Shown piece after piece: positions 61,801-64,000 of a DNA stretch of 64,000 nucleotides. Each line of letters starts with the position of its first letter. The stretch's first letter is position 1. This DNA is from Sinonovacula constricta. Its lineage: Eukaryota; Mollusca; Bivalvia; Cardiida; Solecurtidae. Position numbers and translations under genes: made by a program. The DNA lies in assembly GCA_007844125.1 (NCBI GenBank), contig CM017558.1:58502550-58566549 (forward strand), in the 5' to 3' direction. Under the pieces are notes generated by a model, which worked only from the letters and a program-made list of their open reading frames with translations, was not told the DNA's origin and ran no database searches.

Positions 61801-63432
61801 ACAATAAGGGCAGTCCCAGAAATTAAAATAGTTTATCGTTTTAGGAATGTTATTAATAATCTATAACAGAATATTTTATAGTGACAAGATACCTGTATGC
61901 ATCCAGTAGTTAGCCCACTGCCCACAATCATGGTAGGAGCAGGACTGTGCCAGTTCATTCTCATGGTGGGGGAACATTAGGTCCTGACCTCCCGAGTGAA
62001 TGTCAATGTTGCTGCCAAACACACGACTGAAGACCACCAGAAAATATAGTCATAATATTGTTTTGGGCCAGTGTAGCTTGTGACAGTTTCCTGAATAATG
62101 AGAAAGCTGAATTTCGGAGACACATGGGTTTGACCCTGCATGACCTTTACTACCCACGACCAGTCTTTGTGCATGGGAGAAGAAGTGAGTACATTGTACA
62201 CAGAAACAAATATGTCTCCCAAAGAAAATTAGACATTCTAATTGTGTCCAGGCATGCTTCAAATGTTAACATTAATTATAATAAAGAGTGTCATCTGTTT
62301 AAACTAGATGTTCAAGTGAATATATTGTGTAATGCAGATAAACCTGAAATGCTGATTTATGAATGAGCAATGCTAGGCAAGAAAAATGCTCAGTAACAAG
62401 AGTAAAGGGGCAAAAGTTGGCAGCAAATGATATTCAAAGGCGTGTTTCACTGACTATGCACAGTCGACTAGGCCTAGACATTGCAATATCCCAAAGGAGG
62501 TGTTTCCATGCCTTTTCAAGCTGTACTAAACTACTCTGCTAACAAGTAAGTTAAAATTTATATAAAATGGTCATTTAATTAACTTTATTGCAGTTGTTGT
62601 GGCCATACCTTGCCTTAAAATAATTAAAAAAACAATAATAAACACAATGACTAACTAATCAGCCTCTATTGTCTACACAGTTTTAACATATTTTGGGTGA
62701 GGCTACTGTCCCTAGTTTAAGAGAGGTATAATTTATCACGAATCTAAAACTTCCTAGTTTCATTACTGGCAGAAAAAATTCCTAATTAAAACATTTCTTG
62801 ACGCTACTTTTGTGGAACAGTAGGAGTCGCAAATTGTTATATAATTTTAAGGCCCTAAAGGCAATAGGTGCCACCTACCTAGCCATGGCAGAACACTCTA
62901 TATGCCATCCTGGACGTCCAGGTCCCCATGGTGATGGCCAGCAGGGCTCTCCAACCTTTGCTGCCTTCCACAGTGCAAAATCTTCTGGGCTACGCTTCAC
63001 TGTAATTTATATTTTAAAATTTGGAAATTTACAAGACAAGACAATCTAAGTCAACATAAGTGAATTCAGTAATGTTCCTCTCTTTATCTGCCTTCCACAA
63101 AGCAAAATCTTTGAAACCCTTTTCTAGGAAACACATTTTTTAATAAGTAAATAACTGATCTAAACACCACACCAACTCCACAACTACATGGTTGTAACGG
63201 CTACCCATACTAAAAAACCTCAACTTTAAACAAGAGATGCTATAGAAGAACTGCAAGAGCTCAAGACTTGCTTTTCATCAATTTCATTTTTTCTTTCAAT
63301 AATACTAATCATACTCATTGATACGGATACTAAATTGCAGGCACTTACCTCCTGGATTTGTTTTAGACAGATCTCGAGCCTGGATAAATCTGTTGTAGTT
63401 GCCATAGGCCTTCACATCAAAGTAAACACTGC
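49684..63432 (-). CDS. CARS2: Mitochondrial cysteine--tRNA ligase, 5' exons off window
   Basis: Charges tRNA-Cys, by family in the mitochondrion. Ten exons give about 412 codons, all in phase. Motifs: '[20 protein letters not shown]' with [10 protein letters not shown] (zinc-ligand Cys), '[20 protein letters not shown]' (zinc-ligand His/Glu region) and EKMSKSLKN, the KMSKS adenylation loop. Several segments ('[11 protein letters not shown]', '[11 protein letters not shown]', '[12 protein letters not shown]', '[14 protein letters not shown]') resemble vertebrate CARS2 rather than cytosolic CARS1. The HIGH motif and targeting peptide lie beyond base 64,000. The C-terminus carries an extra acidic tail. 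The 6.7-kb intron at 51.8-58.5 kb hosts a transposon. Confidence 0.94.
49925..50065 (-). repeat. tRNA-derived SINE family E, 5'-truncated copy
   Basis: Minus-strand body 'agctggacatcactaatatg accat' and 'cttggatcttcctccacca' matches the fuller copies at 51,235-51,480 (minus) and 60,690-60,955 (plus). Confidence 0.6.
50352..50464 (-). CDS. CARS2: CARS2 exon: anticodon-binding part
   Basis: 113 bases encoding '[20 protein letters not shown]' and '[14 protein letters not shown]', matching 'llEaCDtLRrgLtahgInikD'. Acceptor attccag, donor TCT|GTGAGT. Confidence 0.88.
51235..51480 (-). repeat. tRNA-derived SINE family E, full copy
   Basis: The minus strand starts with 'gtccgtggcgtagtggtaga' (A box) and has 'catgagtttgaatcccattc' (B box), then a body ending 'tcattataatgatcctaatt'. 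A run of 14 C borders its 5' end at 51,474-51,487. Confidence 0.75.
51714..51822 (-). CDS. CARS2: CARS2 exon: anticodon-binding part
   Basis: 109 bases encoding '[20 protein letters not shown]' and ALQPPLQHP, matching CARS2 'vvdelvrFRqkVRqfAL'. Acceptor atttgcag, donor G|GTGTGT. Confidence 0.9.
53005..53100 (-). repeat. Dispersed repeat family B, copy 2
   Basis: Reverse-complement copy of 7,405-7,500: cctttgtctactggtagata followed by 'gataggaccttttcttattt'. It lies in the large CARS2 intron. Confidence 0.65.
53320..53400 (+). repeat. SINE-like repeat family C, fragment
   Basis: Partial similarity to family C: 'gctggtgtcagataaacatg' then 'actaggtgtgctattgtg'. Short and diverged. Confidence 0.4.
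53535..53600 (-). repeat. tRNA-derived SINE family E, 3' fragment
   Basis: Minus strand 'gatgtcgccaatatgaccat' plus 'gtgcaatgaaacaaaaacaa' matches the 3' end of family E. Confidence 0.5.
54904..55370. repeat. Transposon left terminal region with repeated TGTCCGAT boxes
   Basis: Copies of tcggaca/tgtccga at 54,922, 54,940, 55,310 and 55,363. Three extend to forms of 'tgtccgatgaaccc'. Such subterminal repeats are usually transposase-binding sites; that role is inferred here. Confidence 0.65.
55793..57466 (+). CDS. Pogo/Tigger-family DDE transposase
   Basis: 557 residues, uninterrupted. Residues about 15-50 form a Psq-type helix-turn-helix ('[20 protein letters not shown]'). Residues 114-130 are the CENP-B-type second DNA-binding block ('[13 protein letters not shown]'). 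The catalytic core has Asp176 (WNMDET), Asp286 (LVLDSYCSH) and Asp322 ([13 protein letters not shown]), with 35 residues between the last two, as in pogo/Tigger enzymes. The C-terminal 70 residues are strongly Lys/Arg/Glu-rich and probably hold the nuclear signal. The ATG is the first in the frame. No host-gene role is suggested; this is the element's own enzyme. Confidence 0.93.
   Translation: MPNKAKKVRCNYDSKNLDQVVSAVNCGSMSIRIAAAHFNVPQSTLHDRISGKVGPSPSHGKQPVFPEHVERKLADKIQEAATMGFGIDRKQLQAKAAQLAKQLKIKTPFKNGAPGKDWVGGFVKRHNISLKCQTALSTVRGRMLNETVTNKYFDDLKTVLTTLNIENKPSQVWNMDETSLSLTHKPTKVYAKKSTRNIPGRVGNSHKSITITACVNAAGDAIPPMVIVKGKIKKALNAYNHSQGPISARYTYQEKGWMENSLGTEWFENVFLQNCGPERPQLLVLDSYCSHETLEILESAKKNGITVLDLPPHTSQWLNPLDKTLFGPLSREDNKQCTQFMAESPNNIVSKWEFPRLFRSAYEISFNKHNIRKGFEACGIIPFNPQAIPKEALNPSIPFDNVKNQTPASPSGSVSIELSPILMSPVNQIVEIVSVADGDGTMVIEAADAAEILQAIVDADINIDLEVDNLFELPFSDRPEKEANFNKRKLTSHRILSSDEVIEEKRQIKRMKEEQQRVKEEKKKGREEKKAAKFVLTKERKLKRENNNNNKQPPKLI
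57470..57525 (+). other. Possible small intron between transposase and HIRAN frames
   Basis: A donor-like gtaaag just after the transposase stop and the acceptor tattttttcag immediately before the second ATG could define an intron of about 50-55 bases. Alternatively an upstream donor could fuse transposase N-terminal parts to the HIRAN frame. Confidence 0.35.
57526..57909 (+). CDS. HIRAN-domain-like accessory protein of the transposon
   Basis: 127 residues, inside the transposon, 60 bases after the transposase stop and in the same direction. Residues 8-66 follow the HIRAN pattern: '[10 protein letters not shown]' (VVG..y), '[11 protein letters not shown]' (GD.l.L..e), '[10 protein letters not shown]' (N.YD.nAi.v), then '[15 protein letters not shown]' (GyL.r..A..la.ll). 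HIRAN in HLTF binds single-stranded 3'-OH DNA ends. The start ATG directly follows tattttttcag, a good splice acceptor, so it may be expressed by splicing. Function in transposition is a hypothesis. The domain call is by eye. Confidence 0.7.
   Translation: MPHLIIRNVWAVGMHHHGPRFLEIGDRYELLQDTQNRYDKHAMKITSDSRTYAYLKRSNARVVSELMGLGLCGLWLLKPKETFEVQSYKIGPQQRCNIRCICKDIIAFELAKAYLDSQGLLYEVIEC
58205..58484. repeat. Transposon right terminal region with repeated TGTCCGAT boxes
   Basis: tgtccga at 58,209 (followed by tgaacccc), 58,261 and 58,460, with a near match (cgtccgatt) at 58,282. These mirror the left end. Confidence 0.65.
58521..58619 (-). CDS. CARS2: CARS2 exon: helical domain
   Basis: 99 bases, phase 0-0, encoding '[20 protein letters not shown]' and [13 protein letters not shown]. 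Acceptor ttttacag, donor AAG|GTAAAT. It lies just outside the right end of the transposon. Confidence 0.86.
59590..59704 (-). CDS. CARS2: CARS2 exon: helical domain
   Basis: 115 bases encoding '[20 protein letters not shown]' and [10 protein letters not shown], the 'DDFDTP' helix. Acceptor ctctctccag. The donor AAG|GTTTTT is poor but is the only one keeping frame with the next exon. Confidence 0.86.
60464..60602 (-). CDS. CARS2: CARS2 exon: DALR-type helical domain
   Basis: 139 bases encoding '[20 protein letters not shown]' and '[20 protein letters not shown]', aligned with 'IDYSDxAMxxA'. Acceptor ctttccag, donor AA|GTAGGT. Confidence 0.9.
60690..60955 (+). repeat. tRNA-derived SINE family E, full copy
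   Basis: The plus strand has the A-box-like 'tggcagagtggcagagtcac', a degenerate B box ('gtaatgttcgaggc') and the shared body 'ttgctataatgatcataact'. It is oriented opposite to the copy at 51.3 kb. Confidence 0.7.
61426..61560 (-). CDS. CARS2: CARS2 exon: KMSKS loop
   Basis: 135 bases encoding '[20 protein letters not shown]' and '[12 protein letters not shown]'. KMSKS is intact. Acceptor gctccctag, donor A|GTAAGTTG. Confidence 0.96.
61893..62026 (-). CDS. CARS2: CARS2 exon: zinc-binding HHENE motif
   Basis: 134 bases encoding '[20 protein letters not shown]' and WANYWMHTG. His and Glu of HHENE are zinc ligands in the family. Acceptor gtcttcag, donor G|GTATCT. Confidence 0.97.
62879..62999 (-). 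CDS. CARS2: CARS2 exon: zinc-binding ECS motif
   Basis: 121 bases encoding '[20 protein letters not shown]' and '[17 protein letters not shown]', the strongest CysRS signature. Acceptor aattacag, donor AG|GTAGGT. Confidence 0.97.
63349..63432 (-). CDS. CARS2: CARS2 exon: N-terminal catalytic part
   Basis: 84 bases, phase 1-1, encoding '[20 protein letters not shown]' and LSKTNPG, the 'GNVYFDxKAYG' segment of CysRS. Acceptor tattttatag, donor G|GTAAGT. Confidence 0.9.
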
Positions 63433-63689
63433 CTATAAAATAGCAAAGAGTATGCAGTTTCTTTTTTCTGTCATCATATGAACATTTCATGCAGTGGCAA
63501 TTGTACATCTTCAATTAGTTCAAAAGATTGTGTAAAATAAATATATATAGCTAATTAATAACTGCCTTTTAAACAGGGTGGATGACCCTATACTTATTCT
63601 ATTTTTTCAACTTTTTTTTTTTTTTTTAAATGTCTTTAAATGCATCTTAAGCAAATAAAAGTGATGGACCAGTTATCCCATTAAACTGA

Positions 63690-64000
63690 ACGATATCCCC
63701 AGTGTAGGTCTATCTAACTTAACAATGTCTCCAGTGTAGGTCTATCCAACTTAACAATATCCCCAGTGTAGGTCTAACTAACTTAACAATATCCCCAGTG
63801 TAGGTCTAACTAACTTAACAATATCCCCAGTGTAGGTCTATCTAACTTAACAATGTCCCCAGTGTAGGTCTATCTAACTTAACAATGTCCCCAGTGTAGG
63901 TCTATCTAACTTAACAATGTCTCCAGTGTAGGTCTAACTAACTTAACAATATCCCCAGTGTAGGTCTAACTAACTTAACAATATCCCCAGTGTAGGTCTA
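63690..64000 (+). repeat. 32-bp satellite, runs off window
   Basis: About 9.5 copies of a unit with 'ccccagtgtaggtctatcta' and 'acttaacaatgt', alternating tctatct/tctaact and tatcc/tgtcc variants. It lies in a CARS2 intron and continues past base 64,000. Confidence 0.9.

Overview
The window is animal genomic DNA: AT-rich, with short exons split by phase-consistent GT-AG introns, SINE-like repeats, minisatellites and a DNA transposon. Protein similarity (a CD109-type thioester protein, a metazoan-type mitochondrial cysteinyl-tRNA synthetase) and mollusc-like repeat tails suggest a lophotrochozoan, probably a bivalve. No species can be named from sequence alone.

Region 1 (1-36.8 kb, minus strand): most of a secreted thioester-containing protein (TEP, CD109/alpha-2-macroglobulin family). 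I rebuilt it exon by exon. A TATA promoter and 5' UTR exon lie at 36.8 kb and the signal peptide at 35.2 kb. MG1-MG6 run from 34.1 to 18.6 kb, and seven microexons for the bait region occupy 17.6-10.6 kb. MG6 (second half), MG7 and CUB run from 9.4 to 5.9 kb, and the thioester domain from 4.5 to 1.2 kb, with GCGEQ and a catalytic-type His. The C-terminal end (rest of the thioester domain, second CUB part, receptor-binding domain) is beyond the left edge. The conceptual product in the window is about 1,126 codons. One stretch of MG2, of several residues, was not located.

Region 2 (36.9-49.6 kb): intergenic and repeat-dense. It has a decayed Tc1/mariner-like transposase, several tandem duplications, a 23-base G run, a 37-bp minisatellite of about 53 copies, a 42-bp satellite and a palindromic MITE-like element. 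I see no convincing host gene.

Region 3 (49.7-64 kb, minus strand): the C-terminal ten coding exons of mitochondrial cysteinyl-tRNA synthetase (CARS2). The N-terminal exons, including the HIGH motif, lie beyond the right edge. A 6.7-kb intron holds an apparently intact 3.6-kb pogo/Tigger-type transposon in antisense orientation. It encodes a DDE transposase and, unusually, a second small HIRAN-like protein. Other introns carry a tRNA-derived SINE family and, at the right edge, a 32-bp satellite.

Introns longer than 300 bases that are not listed separately (2.1-3.8, 9.4-10.6, 22.2-23.2, 24.7-25.5, 25.7-26.2, 27.6-28.5, 34.8-35.2 kb and others) show only AT-rich sequence to my eye. The two most interesting items are the transposase-plus-HIRAN element and the frame-neutral microexon cassette of the TEP bait region. 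All exon limits come from reading splice signals and frame by eye; no alignment or transcript data were used.
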